From contig BRLC01000016.1 in the NCBI GenBank assembly GCA_024343425.1, positions 186,001 through 250,000 of the forward strand: a DNA stretch of 64,000 nucleotides, given 5' to 3'. The notes under the pieces are model-generated. The model made no database searches and was not told the DNA's origin. It saw only the letters and a program-made list of their open reading frames with translations. Below, one piece after another: positions 54,248-62,322 of this stretch (the first letter of the stretch is position 1; each line of letters opens with the position of its first letter). Made by a program: the position numbers and the translations under genes. The stretch is from Rhizobiaceae bacterium MnEN-MB40S (GTDB lineage: Bacteria > Pseudomonadota > Alphaproteobacteria > Rhizobiales > Rhizobiaceae).

Positions 54248-55039
54248 TCAGAAACTGTGTTTGCCGGCCTCCGCGCCGAATTGCGGCGTCCGTTTTTCCA
54301 GGAAGGCCTTCACGCCCTCCTGCTTGTCGGCGGAGCCCAGGCAGATCTGGAACCATCGATGTTCGTAATCGATCGCGTGGTCGAGCGTCATGTCGGCGCT
54401 GCGCGAGACGGTGTCGATGATTGCGCGCGCCGATACGCTCGCCAGCTTCGAGAGCTTGTCGGCTATTGTCTCGACTTTCGAATCGAAATCTTCCGGCTCC
54501 ACTGCCCAGTCGACAATTCCCAGACGTTCCGCTTCGGTTGCGTCGACATGTTCGGCAAGCAGAATCATGCGCATGGCGCGGCCCCTGCCGACAAGGCGCG
54601 TCAGACGGGCGGTTCCGCCGTTGGCGGGCAGAATGCCGATCCTCGTTTCAGGCAGACCCAATTTCGCCGTCGCGCTGGCGATCCGCAAATGGCATGCGAG
54701 CGCCAGTTCCAGACCTCCCCCGAGCGCGTAGCCGTTGATCGCTGCGACTGTGGGAAAAGGCGCAGTCTCGAGCCTGCGCGCCAATTCTCGACGCGCGCCA
54801 AAATCGATTTCATTCCACGGAGTTCGCCGCTGCATCTCTTCGAGATCGGCCCCGGCCGCAAAGGCCTTGCCCGCGCCGCGCAGGATCAGAACCCGGGTTT
54901 CGGAGGGTATATTGCGAACGGCGTCCAGCGATTCCGCGATCAACTGATTGTTCAGCGCGTTCAGAACCTGCGGCCGATTGAAGGTCAGATAGGCTTTGGC
55001 GCCTTCCTGGCGAAACGTGATCGTCTGATAGTCTGACAT
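54248..55039 (-). CDS. Enoyl-CoA hydratase/isomerase family protein
   Basis: A 263-residue crotonase-fold protein. The oxyanion loop FAAGADLEEMQRR carries the first glutamate, INGYALGGGLELALACHL gives the second oxyanion glycine, and LPETRIGILPANGGTARLTR carries the second glutamate and the characteristic turn. Both catalytic glutamate positions appear filled, consistent with a true hydratase. It is the first gene of the operon hydratase, dehydrogenase, CoA ligase, TauE. A palindrome at 55119-55137 lies about 80 bp upstream of its ATG. It probably hydrates the enoyl-CoA formed by the neighbouring dehydrogenase. Confidence 0.9.
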   Translation of the reverse strand: MSDYQTITFRQEGAKAYLTFNRPQVLNALNNQLIAESLDAVRNIPSETRVLILRGAGKAFAAGADLEEMQRRTPWNEIDFGARRELARRLETAPFPTVAAINGYALGGGLELALACHLRIASATAKLGLPETRIGILPANGGTARLTRLVGRGRAMRMILLAEHVDATEAERLGIVDWAVEPEDFDSKVETIADKLSKLASVSARAIIDTVSRSADMTLDHAIDYEHRWFQICLGSADKQEGVKAFLEKRTPQFGAEAGKHSF

Positions 55040-55118
55040 GCGGATTGATTTCCTGATTAGGGACCAACTTCCTAAAAAGAACAGCCGTATTCAGTCCAAT
55101 TTATTTTGATGAGAATGA

Positions 55119-55137
55119 ATATTCAGGATCTGAATAT
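55119..55137. promoter_or_regulatory. Perfect palindrome, likely LysR operator
   Basis: ATATTCAG-GAT-CTGAATAT is a perfect 8+8 palindrome in the 114-bp spacer between the LysR gene and the hydratase gene. An extra TATTCAG half-site lies at 55088-55094, nearer to the hydratase ATG. The same ATATTCAG occurs at 56090-56097 in the LysR-thiolase spacer. Confidence 0.65.
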
Positions 55138-55153
55138 AAGTGACCGCAACCAT

Positions 55154-56059
55154 TCAGAGGTTGGCGCAAAGCGCAACGAGGTGATTGCGCAGCCACCGGT
55201 GGCTTGGATCCTCGTCCAGGGCCTCATGCCAAATCAAAAAGACCGGAAATTCGGGCGTTCGGATGGGCACGGTATAGGATTTCAGGCGAAAATGGTCCGA
55301 ATAGGTGAACGCCATTCTGCGCGGCAAAGTCGCCAGCAGGTTGGAGCGCTGCACGACTGCGGGCATCGACAGGAAGTGCGGCACCGTCAGGGCGATCTTT
55401 CTCTTCAGGCCACGCTTGTCGAGTGCGAGATCGATCATCGGCCGGGATTTACGGCGCGGCGTTATGACCACGTGCTGAAGGTCAAGATATGTGTCCAGAG
55501 ACAGTTGTTCGCCAAGCACAGGATGATCGATGCGCGCAAGTGTCACCAGATCTTCCGTCAAGACGCATTTGCTGACGAAACCCTCGCCTTGCAAGGCAAA
55601 ATAATCGAGGGCGAGATCAACCGTCCCCTCGCGAAGTTCGCGGGTCAAAGACGCGCTTGGCTCCGGCCTTATCTGGATGTGGATGCCGGGCGCCGCCTCT
55701 GTCAACCAGTCGATGAAACGCGGTATCAGGATGGTTTCGCCGTAGTCTTCCACGGCGATGACGAATTCGCGGTTCGATTTCGAATAGTCGAACTCCTCAT
55801 CGCTGCGCAGGCCGCGCTCCAGCAATTCCAGGGACTTGCGGATAGGATCACGCAGCGCCTTGGCGCGAGCGGTCGGCGCCATGCCGCTCCCTTCGCGCTT
55901 GAAAAGCGGATCGTCTATGGCGTGACGCAATCGCGCCAGCGCGTTCGAGACCGCAGGTTGGGAAAGATTGAGGCGCAGCGCCGCCCTGGAGATGCTTCGC
56001 TCCGAATAAACCGCATCGAATACCAGAAGCAGGTTCAGATCGATCGACCTGAGATTCAT
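55154..56059 (-). CDS. LysR-family transcriptional regulator
   Basis: A 301-residue LTTR. The winged helix-turn-helix is at residues 5-65 (LNLLLVFDAVYSERSISRAA, LNLSQPAVSNALARLRHAI, DDPLFKRE). It is followed by a linker helix and a periplasmic-binding-fold effector domain. It is most like the NodD/NahR/PcaQ-type branch. The gene is flanked by the two catabolic operons: the hydratase operon downstream on the same strand and the thiolase operon divergent. It most likely senses the pathway substrate or its CoA ester. Confidence 0.92.
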   Translation of the reverse strand: MNLRSIDLNLLLVFDAVYSERSISRAALRLNLSQPAVSNALARLRHAIDDPLFKREGSGMAPTARAKALRDPIRKSLELLERGLRSDEEFDYSKSNREFVIAVEDYGETILIPRFIDWLTEAAPGIHIQIRPEPSASLTRELREGTVDLALDYFALQGEGFVSKCVLTEDLVTLARIDHPVLGEQLSLDTYLDLQHVVITPRRKSRPMIDLALDKRGLKRKIALTVPHFLSMPAVVQRSNLLATLPRRMAFTYSDHFRLKSYTVPIRTPEFPVFLIWHEALDEDPSHRWLRNHLVALCANL

Positions 56060-56089
56060 CGGTTCCTCCCTTGTAACAGGAAGAAAATA

Positions 56090-56097
56090 ATATTCAG
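56090..56097. promoter_or_regulatory. ATATTCAG half-site in the LysR-thiolase spacer
   Basis: ATATTCAG at 56090-56097 is identical to the left arm of the palindrome at 55119, followed by a degenerate right arm (GTCAATAA at 56101-56108). It lies 31 bp upstream of the LysR ATG and about 115 bp upstream of the thiolase ATG, where a divergent autoregulatory site would be expected. Confidence 0.5.
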
Positions 56098-56212
56098 AAC
56101 GTCAATAAAGTCTATTCCCTATAGAAAGTAGACAAATACAGCGACCCCGCTCATTCTCGCGTCGACAAGATACGGGGCGTCCCACGCGTCGCCCTTCGAG
56201 GGAGGAGACTCG

Positions 56213-57421
56213 ATGCGAGGAAATGTCGCCATTGTCGGTTATGGCAGGACGCCTTACAGCCGGCTGAAGCCCGGCGAGCCAGTGCTGACAGTGGATGAGT
56301 ACATCGCCTGGGCAGCCGAGCTTGCGCTCGAAAGCGCGGGCATGTCGAAGTCGGATTTCGACGGCCAGGGGCTTGGCGTTTCTCATGCCGAGGTGGCGCA
56401 CACAGTGAACTGGTCGGCGGCCACCGCCGAGAATCTGGGCATCAGTCCCAACGCGCTGATACGCGGCGACCAGGGCGGCTGTTCCGCTACCTCGATGCTC
56501 ATCCGCGCGGCGGCGCTTATCGAGGCCGGAATAATCGACCGGGCGCTGATCGTTGGCGCGGACACGCCGTTGAGCATGCCGTCCATCGCACCGGGCCTGC
56601 CGCTTTCTCCTGAAAGAACGCGGGGCGTCTACTGGGATTTCCAGGGGCCATTCGGCGTCATGGGTGCCACAGCGCAGTTCGCGCTGGTGCTGCGCAGATA
56701 CATGCATGAACATGAAGTCACGCCTGAACAACTGGGCAAGGTCGCGGTGACGAACCGCTACCACGCCTCCCTCCACCCGGGCGCCATCTACCGCAAGCCG
56801 TTTACGCTGGACGACTATCTCGATTCCCGGATGCTGTCGGATCCGATCCGGCTTTTTGACTGCGTTCCGATCGTGAACGGTGGACTGGCCTATATCGTGA
56901 CATCCGCCGAGTCGGCGAAAACCATCACCGACAGGCCCGTCTACATGCTTGGATGCGGTGAGACGAACAACTTCTATTGCGGATCGCGCGTCTTTCCGGA
57001 TGTGACGGTCACCGGATTTTCCGAATCCGCGCCGCGCGCCATGGAAATGGCGGGGGTCGAGCACGACGACATCGACTTTCTGCAGCCCTATGACGACTAC
57101 CCGTTCATCTCGATGATGACGATCGAAGATTGGGGATTCTGCAAGAAGGGAGAAGGTGGAAAGTTCATCGAGGAGCGCGATCTGCGTTTCGACGGAGATT
57201 TTCCGCTATCGACTGACGGCGGGCAGCTTTCAGGCGGTCAGCCCGGTGGCGCGAATGGCGGGTTCATGCCCCTCGTCGAGGGTGTGGCGCAACTGCGTGG
57301 AGAGGCAGGAGAGCGGCAGGTCAAGGATGCTTCCATTGGCGCGGTTTGCGGCTTCGGCGGCATCCCTTACGGACGACCGGGCCGCAGCTGCATCTCAATC
57401 ATTCTCGGATCGGAGGCCTGA
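56213..57421 (+). CDS. Thiolase-family protein (SCP2-thiolase type)
   Basis: A 402-residue thiolase-fold protein of the lipid-transfer/SCP-x branch. A candidate nucleophile is Cys90 in RGDQGGCSATSML. The HEAF region reads QPYDDYPFISMMTIEDWGFC, and the usual glycine-histidine loop reads STDGGQLSGGQPGG, lacking the histidine. A C-terminal CGFGG is present. With the DUF35 gene 3 bp downstream it resembles thiolase-DUF35 pairs that act as acyl-CoA thiolases or retro-aldolases (Ltp2-type) in steroid degradation. The ATG at 56213 has GGAGGAG upstream. It is the first gene of the plus-strand half of the island. Confidence 0.85.
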   Translation: MRGNVAIVGYGRTPYSRLKPGEPVLTVDEYIAWAAELALESAGMSKSDFDGQGLGVSHAEVAHTVNWSAATAENLGISPNALIRGDQGGCSATSMLIRAAALIEAGIIDRALIVGADTPLSMPSIAPGLPLSPERTRGVYWDFQGPFGVMGATAQFALVLRRYMHEHEVTPEQLGKVAVTNRYHASLHPGAIYRKPFTLDDYLDSRMLSDPIRLFDCVPIVNGGLAYIVTSAESAKTITDRPVYMLGCGETNNFYCGSRVFPDVTVTGFSESAPRAMEMAGVEHDDIDFLQPYDDYPFISMMTIEDWGFCKKGEGGKFIEERDLRFDGDFPLSTDGGQLSGGQPGGANGGFMPLVEGVAQLRGEAGERQVKDASIGAVCGFGGIPYGRPGRSCISIILGSEA

Positions 57422-57424
57422 ACC

Positions 57425-57841
57425 ATGAACGCCTTGCCAAGCAAACCGCTGCCTGAAATTCCCGAACTGACGCGCCCGTTCTGGAGCGCGGCGAGGGAAG
57501 GCCGGTTGGTCATGCAGAAGTGTTCGAGCTGCGGCACGGTGAATTTCCATCCCAAGCCCTGGTGCATCGAATGCGGCGACCGCAACCTGGTCTGGACCGA
57601 AATGAAGCTGGAAGGCGCAGTCTATTCCTATACGATTTCTCATTCGGTTGCGATGAACTATCTCGGCTGGCAGGAGGAGTTGCCGGTTGTCATGTGCCTT
57701 ATCGATATCGACGGCGGCGCGCGGATGTACGCGCAGCTGACGGATGTCGCCGAACAGGACATCCATGTCGGAATGAGGGTAAAGGCGTATTTCGAACCGA
57801 TAGGCAAGGAAGCCGGCATTCCGAAATTCAGGCCTGCGTAA
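57425..57841 (+). CDS. DUF35 zinc-ribbon OB-fold protein
   Basis: A 138-residue protein with a rubredoxin-like zinc ribbon (CSSCGTVNFHPKPWCIECG, four cysteines) and a C-terminal OB fold with GAVYSYTISHSVAMNYLGWQ. DUF35 proteins pair with SCP2-type thiolases and supply a CoA-binding or structural domain; in the Mycobacterium Ltp2 case such a pair is a retro-aldolase. It follows the thiolase gene by 3 bp, so the two should be made together and form a complex. Confidence 0.92.
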   Translation: MNALPSKPLPEIPELTRPFWSAAREGRLVMQKCSSCGTVNFHPKPWCIECGDRNLVWTEMKLEGAVYSYTISHSVAMNYLGWQEELPVVMCLIDIDGGARMYAQLTDVAEQDIHVGMRVKAYFEPIGKEAGIPKFRPA

Positions 57842-57923
57842 GTGTTCGGCGCCGGTCCGGACGCCGCAGGCATTGTGCCATCCGGGCAGTTGAAATAGTT
57901 CGAATTCTGGGAGGATAACGATT

Positions 57924-58949
57924 ATGAAGATTGCAGCAAAATCGACCAAGCGCGGGCTCGCCGCCGGCGTTATCGCATTGACAGCCCTGTCGTTGGGGGC
58001 GAGCGTCTCAATGGCGCAGGACGAAACTGTTGAAATAAGCCTGATCAGCGCGCCGTTTGGCACCGGTTCCTATGTCATGGGATCGGCCCTTGAGGAAATC
58101 TCGAAGAAGAACGACACGGGCGTGCGCATCACCCACACGGAAAGCCCGGGCTTCGTTTTCAACATCAAGAAACTCGACAAGGAGCCCGACCTGAAGGCGA
58201 ACACGATCGTTGGCTCCGGCGGCGGCGTTCAGGGTCTGGCGAAGGCCGGCGCGGAACCGTTCGACAAGCAGTATGAGGGCCTCAAACTCATCGCGAACTA
58301 CAATCTGAACTCAAGCTGGCTTGCGAGTCTCGACGACGACATCAAGACGCTTGACGACCTGAAAGGCAAGAAAGTGGCTGTCGGGCGTCGCGCGCAGATC
58401 AACTGGGCGATCCAGCCTGTCGCGATTCTCCAGAACGGTCACGGTTTCAAGGAAGGCGACGTCGACATCCAGTATGTCGGAACGAAGGAATCGGTTGCCG
58501 CGCTTCTCGACGGAACGGCGGACGCCGCGATTGTCGGGGGCTATATCGATCCGGTCAGCGACCGGATGATGCTGAGCCCACAGACGATCGAATTCCTGGC
58601 CTCGGGTCGCAAACCGAATCATCTCGCATGGGGCGCAGACAACGTGACGAAAGCCCGCGAAGCCGGAATCAGCATGGCCAATGTCACGATCCCGGCCGGC
58701 ATCGATCCGAGCATCTCCGAGCCCATGGAAGGGTTCGCCGACAGCGTCGCATGGATGGTCGCGCCGGAGTTTTCGGATGAGGTCGCCTACAAGGTGACGA
58801 AGTTGATCCTCGAGAACATCGAACAATTCGGCGACTACCAGGCGACCGGAAAGCTGATGTCTCCTGAAGGCATGATCTATGGCTGGGATGTCGAGGACAT
58901 TCATCCCGGAGCCTTGAAGGCATATCGCGAGGCCGGTCTGATCGATTGA
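57924..58949 (+). CDS. TRAP-TAXI solute-binding protein
   Basis: A 341-residue periplasmic binding protein. It has a signal peptide (AAGVIALTALSLGASVSMAQ), then the TAXI-family SLISAPFGTGSYVMGSALEE, LKLIANYNLNSSWLAS and DLKGKKVAVGRRAQINWAI. TAXI proteins bind small organic anions (glutamate, aromatic or aliphatic acids) and pass them to a fused membrane component. The partner permease is encoded 113 bp downstream. Position in the CoA island suggests it captures the acid that the synthetase activates. Confidence 0.9.
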   Translation: MKIAAKSTKRGLAAGVIALTALSLGASVSMAQDETVEISLISAPFGTGSYVMGSALEEISKKNDTGVRITHTESPGFVFNIKKLDKEPDLKANTIVGSGGGVQGLAKAGAEPFDKQYEGLKLIANYNLNSSWLASLDDDIKTLDDLKGKKVAVGRRAQINWAIQPVAILQNGHGFKEGDVDIQYVGTKESVAALLDGTADAAIVGGYIDPVSDRMMLSPQTIEFLASGRKPNHLAWGADNVTKAREAGISMANVTIPAGIDPSISEPMEGFADSVAWMVAPEFSDEVAYKVTKLILENIEQFGDYQATGKLMSPEGMIYGWDVEDIHPGALKAYREAGLID

Positions 58950-59062
58950 TTGGAAACGGCAACTTCGGGGGAGGCATCTGCAAGTCATTGTGATGTCTCC
59001 CCCTTTTTGGCAGGAAAAGACGTCTCTTTGCGGCCAGCCCGCGCTACCGGAGCATCGACGCC

Positions 59063-60964
59063 ATGCAGACCAGATTGCTGGACGGCGCCATCGTTTTGAT
59101 CGGACTTTTGATGTTCGGCTACCAGATGGTATCGACCCAATACCTGTTTCTCGGTTCCTACGAGCACCAGGCTGTGCATCTCGGCTTCATCTTCGCTTTG
59201 CTGTTTCTCAATCAGGCCCGTCAGGCTGCGGGCGTTTTCGGGATTATATCCAACCTGGTCTTCGCCGTCCTTGGCGTGGCGGCGACCGGATATGTGCTTT
59301 TCAACATCATCCATCTGGAAGAGGTCTTCGGCTATCCGGAGCCGGTCGACGTCGTGGTGGGCGTGGTCCTCATCGGGCTCGTCGTGATTGCGACGCGCGC
59401 CGCATGGGGCTGGACCCTGCCGATCGTTGCGGCGATCTTCGTCGGCTATTTTCTGTGGGGGCATTATCTTACCGGCCACCTTCACCACCGGCCGTTCAAT
59501 TTCGATTATGTGGTGTCCTATCTCAGTATAGGACTGTCGGGCATTTTCGGAACCTTTCTCGGCATTTCAGCCAACCAGGTATTCCTTTTCGTCGTGTTCG
59601 GCGCGCTGCTCGGCATCATCAAGGTCAACGACTTCTTTCTTGAAGCGGGCAAGATCGCCGGCAAGGCGTTTCGCGGCGGACCGGGTCAGACGGCAGTGGT
59701 CTCCAGCGGATTCATCGGGATGATTTCCGGCGCGGCCGTCGCAAACGTCGCGGTCACCGGCGCCTTCACTATCCCCTACATGAAGCAGGTCGGATACAAG
59801 CCGGAACACGCCGGCGCGATCGAGGCGACCGCTTCCACGGGCGGCCAGCTCATGCCGCCGGTCATGGGCGCGGCGGCGTTTCTGATGGCGTCATTCCTCG
59901 GCGTGTCCTACGACACGGTGATGCTTGCCGGCATTCTGCCCGCCATCCTGTATTTCTGGGGCGTTATGCTGGGCGTGCAGTTCCTTGCGGTGCGTTTCGA
60001 CATCCGCCCTCCGCTCGAACGCATCAATTTTCCGGTCCTGTTGCGTCGCCTGCCGCTCTTCGCGTTGCCGCTTGCGGTGCTGATCGCCATGCTGATCATG
60101 CAGTACAGTCCGGCCAACGCCGCGTTCTGGGCGATCATCCTCGCCGTGGCGCTATCCTATGTCGACCCGCAGACCCGCCCGAAAATCGGTCACCTGGCGA
60201 GGAGCATCGCGGGCGGCGCGTTGGTCGGCGCCCAGATCGGTATCTCCCTGGCGCTCGTGGGGCTGATCGCACAGACGCTGATCACCACCGGGCTTGGCAA
60301 CAAGATCGCAAGTCTCGTCGAGTTGCTCAGCGCCGGAAATCTGCTGATCGGACTGTTGTTGACGATGGTCGTCTCGATCATCCTGGGCTGCGGGGTGCCG
60401 ACAAGCGCAGCCTACACGCTGGTTGCGATCGTGGTTATTCCGTCGGTAATCAAGATGGGCGTGGACCCCATCGCCGCGCATTTCTTTTCGTTCTATTTCG
60501 CTGTCATTTCCTCCCTGACGCCGCCGGTGGCTCTCGCCGCGCTTGCAGGCGCCGGCCTGGCTGGGGCGCCTTACTTCAAAACCTCGCTTTCCGCCGCCAA
60601 GCTCGCCATATCCGGCTTCATCATACCCTTCCTGATCATCTTCAATCCGCTTCTCACCTTCAATCCGGTGAACTGGGTCTGGGGGATCGGGACGATCATT
60701 GCAGTGCCGCTCGGCATGACGGCGCTCACCGCAGCGATCTATGGATGCGGCCTGACGGTTTTTACGGCGAAGGAACGATTGCTCGCAACGCTCGCCGCAG
60801 CCTGCCTTTTGGGGTATTCCGCATTCAGGCATATCGACGAACTGCCTATCGAGTATCCCATGCTTGCGCTCGGCGTCGCCGCCTTCGCCGCGACGCTGTA
60901 CACGCAGATTCGCACGACAAGGGCGAAAGGCGAGCCCCTGAACCCGCAATTGCAGAACGGATAG
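59063..60964 (+). CDS. TRAP-TAXI fused permease
   Basis: A 633-residue integral membrane protein with fused small (DctQ-like) and large (DctM-like) parts. The first four helices are at about residues 5-140, and a long helical core follows with the TRAP blocks TAVVSSGFIGMISGAAVANV and IEATASTGGQLMPPVMGAAA and the late ILGCGVPTSAAYTLVAIVVI. TRAP permeases use a sodium or proton gradient to import acids delivered by the binding protein. It follows the TAXI gene in the same orientation and precedes the 3-hydroxyacyl-CoA dehydrogenase. Confidence 0.93.
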   Translation: MQTRLLDGAIVLIGLLMFGYQMVSTQYLFLGSYEHQAVHLGFIFALLFLNQARQAAGVFGIISNLVFAVLGVAATGYVLFNIIHLEEVFGYPEPVDVVVGVVLIGLVVIATRAAWGWTLPIVAAIFVGYFLWGHYLTGHLHHRPFNFDYVVSYLSIGLSGIFGTFLGISANQVFLFVVFGALLGIIKVNDFFLEAGKIAGKAFRGGPGQTAVVSSGFIGMISGAAVANVAVTGAFTIPYMKQVGYKPEHAGAIEATASTGGQLMPPVMGAAAFLMASFLGVSYDTVMLAGILPAILYFWGVMLGVQFLAVRFDIRPPLERINFPVLLRRLPLFALPLAVLIAMLIMQYSPANAAFWAIILAVALSYVDPQTRPKIGHLARSIAGGALVGAQIGISLALVGLIAQTLITTGLGNKIASLVELLSAGNLLIGLLLTMVVSIILGCGVPTSAAYTLVAIVVIPSVIKMGVDPIAAHFFSFYFAVISSLTPPVALAALAGAGLAGAPYFKTSLSAAKLAISGFIIPFLIIFNPLLTFNPVNWVWGIGTIIAVPLGMTALTAAIYGCGLTVFTAKERLLATLAAACLLGYSAFRHIDELPIEYPMLALGVAAFAATLYTQIRTTRAKGEPLNPQLQNG

Positions 60965-61021
60965 CAGCGGCGTCCGGCGTCCGGCGGCCGGTTGTGCACA
61001 TGTTGACGAAAGGCTCCGCCC

Positions 61022-62020
61022 ATGGCTGACGACAATCCGGCGATCGCGAAGCATGTCATCGTTATCGGCGCCGGAGCGATGGGACGCGACATTGCCGCGA
61101 TGTTCCTGGCCAGCGGCTCGGATGTGGAAATTGTGCTGCGCGATTCTTCAAAGTCTAAGGCGGCCTGGGAGGGAATTTCAGTCAGCGTCGCCGAGACCGG
61201 ACGTCCATTCGAAGCTTCGCGACTAACGATACGTTCCGATATGCATCGACCGGACTGGACGAACGCCGATCTTGTCGTGGAGGCGGTTCCGGAAGATCTG
61301 GCGACGAAGCGCGCCGTCTTCTTGGAGATCGCGGGGCGCGTGGGAAGCGATACGATTGTCGCGTCGAACGCATCGGCGATCCCGATCAGCGCAATTGCCG
61401 TGGAACTGTCGCTGGATCGCCACGCCATCGGCATGCACTTCTTCCTGCCCGCGCATCTTGTGCCCCTGGTCGAGGTCGTCCGTGGTCAGAACACCGATCC
61501 GGCGGCGGCGGACCGCGCCGTATCGATGCTGCGCGCCGCCGGCAGGAGGCCGGTGCTCGTGCGCCGCGATACGCCGGGATTTCTCGCCAACCGAATTCAG
61601 CACGCCATGATGCGCGAAGTCTTCGCAGTCATCGACGAAGGTCTGGCGTCTGCGGAAGACGTCGACGCCGCAGTCCGGTACAGCTTCGGCATGCGCTTTC
61701 TCGCCGCAGGTCCGTTGATGCAGAAGGAATTGTCCGGCCTCGACACGCAAATGGCTGCGGCAAGAAGCATTTACCCCGTGCTGTCGAACAACACCGAGCC
61801 TGGTCCCAGTCTGGCTGAGAAGGTGAAACTGGGTCACGCCGGCCTCAAGGCGCTCAACGGCTTCTGGCAGTGGACGCCGGAAGAGGCCGAGCGTGTCCGC
61901 GAAGAATTTCGCGCGGCTCTGATGCAGAGCCTGGACCTGCTCAACCGTATCGATCAGGCGTCTTCTCGTCTCGACGCTGCGCCGGTTGCGTCGAACGACG
62001 AAGTCGAATCGTCACATTAA
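61022..62020 (+). CDS. 3-hydroxyacyl-CoA dehydrogenase family protein
   Basis: A 332-residue two-domain dehydrogenase. The NAD-binding motif is VIVIGAGAMGRDIAAMFLAS, followed by DLVVEAVPEDLATKRAVF, ASNASAIPIS and IGMHFFLPAHLVPLVEVV. The C-terminal dimerisation domain has TPGFLANRIQHAMMREVFA. The last about 60 residues are more divergent. It fits the oxidation of a 3-hydroxyacyl-CoA between the hydratase and thiolase steps. An L-carnitine dehydrogenase-like role is the main alternative, especially with a BCCT transporter next door. The ATG is 57 bp after the permease stop. Confidence 0.88.
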   Translation: MADDNPAIAKHVIVIGAGAMGRDIAAMFLASGSDVEIVLRDSSKSKAAWEGISVSVAETGRPFEASRLTIRSDMHRPDWTNADLVVEAVPEDLATKRAVFLEIAGRVGSDTIVASNASAIPISAIAVELSLDRHAIGMHFFLPAHLVPLVEVVRGQNTDPAAADRAVSMLRAAGRRPVLVRRDTPGFLANRIQHAMMREVFAVIDEGLASAEDVDAAVRYSFGMRFLAAGPLMQKELSGLDTQMAAARSIYPVLSNNTEPGPSLAEKVKLGHAGLKALNGFWQWTPEEAERVREEFRAALMQSLDLLNRIDQASSRLDAAPVASNDEVESSH

Positions 62021-62322
62021 TTTCTCTTGCCCTTTTTTCCGGACTTTCGCTATCTCGCCTGTGCGCGCGTGTAGCGATGTTCATAGAAATCAATATCCAT
62101 ATGGTTGCATTCTCATGAATGCAAATTCCTGTCGATTATGAATTATTGGGAAATCTCGAATCCGGCGTCTGGGCCGTTCTTCTCTTGATTGCCTACACAT
62201 CGATCTCATCTGAGCTTGCGAAGCGCCTACTTCTAAAACCAGGGCTTCAGGTTTTCTGACTCGTGGAGCCGTGATATCAGTTCAGAGAATGCTCAGTAGA
62301 CGAATCCCGGGAATTTGCGACC
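62021..62322. other. 302-bp control region upstream of the BCCT gene
   Basis: No convincing gene is seen. It contains a perfect palindrome, TTGCATTC at 62105-62112 and GAATGCAA at 62117-62124, separated by TCAT, which could be a regulator site. The region is AT-rich and separates the CoA island from the transporter gene. Confidence 0.6.

Noticed and set aside
53756-55036. 426-codon plus-strand open frame
   Set aside because: It is antisense to the acyl-CoA dehydrogenase and enoyl-CoA hydratase genes, both with intact catalytic motifs.
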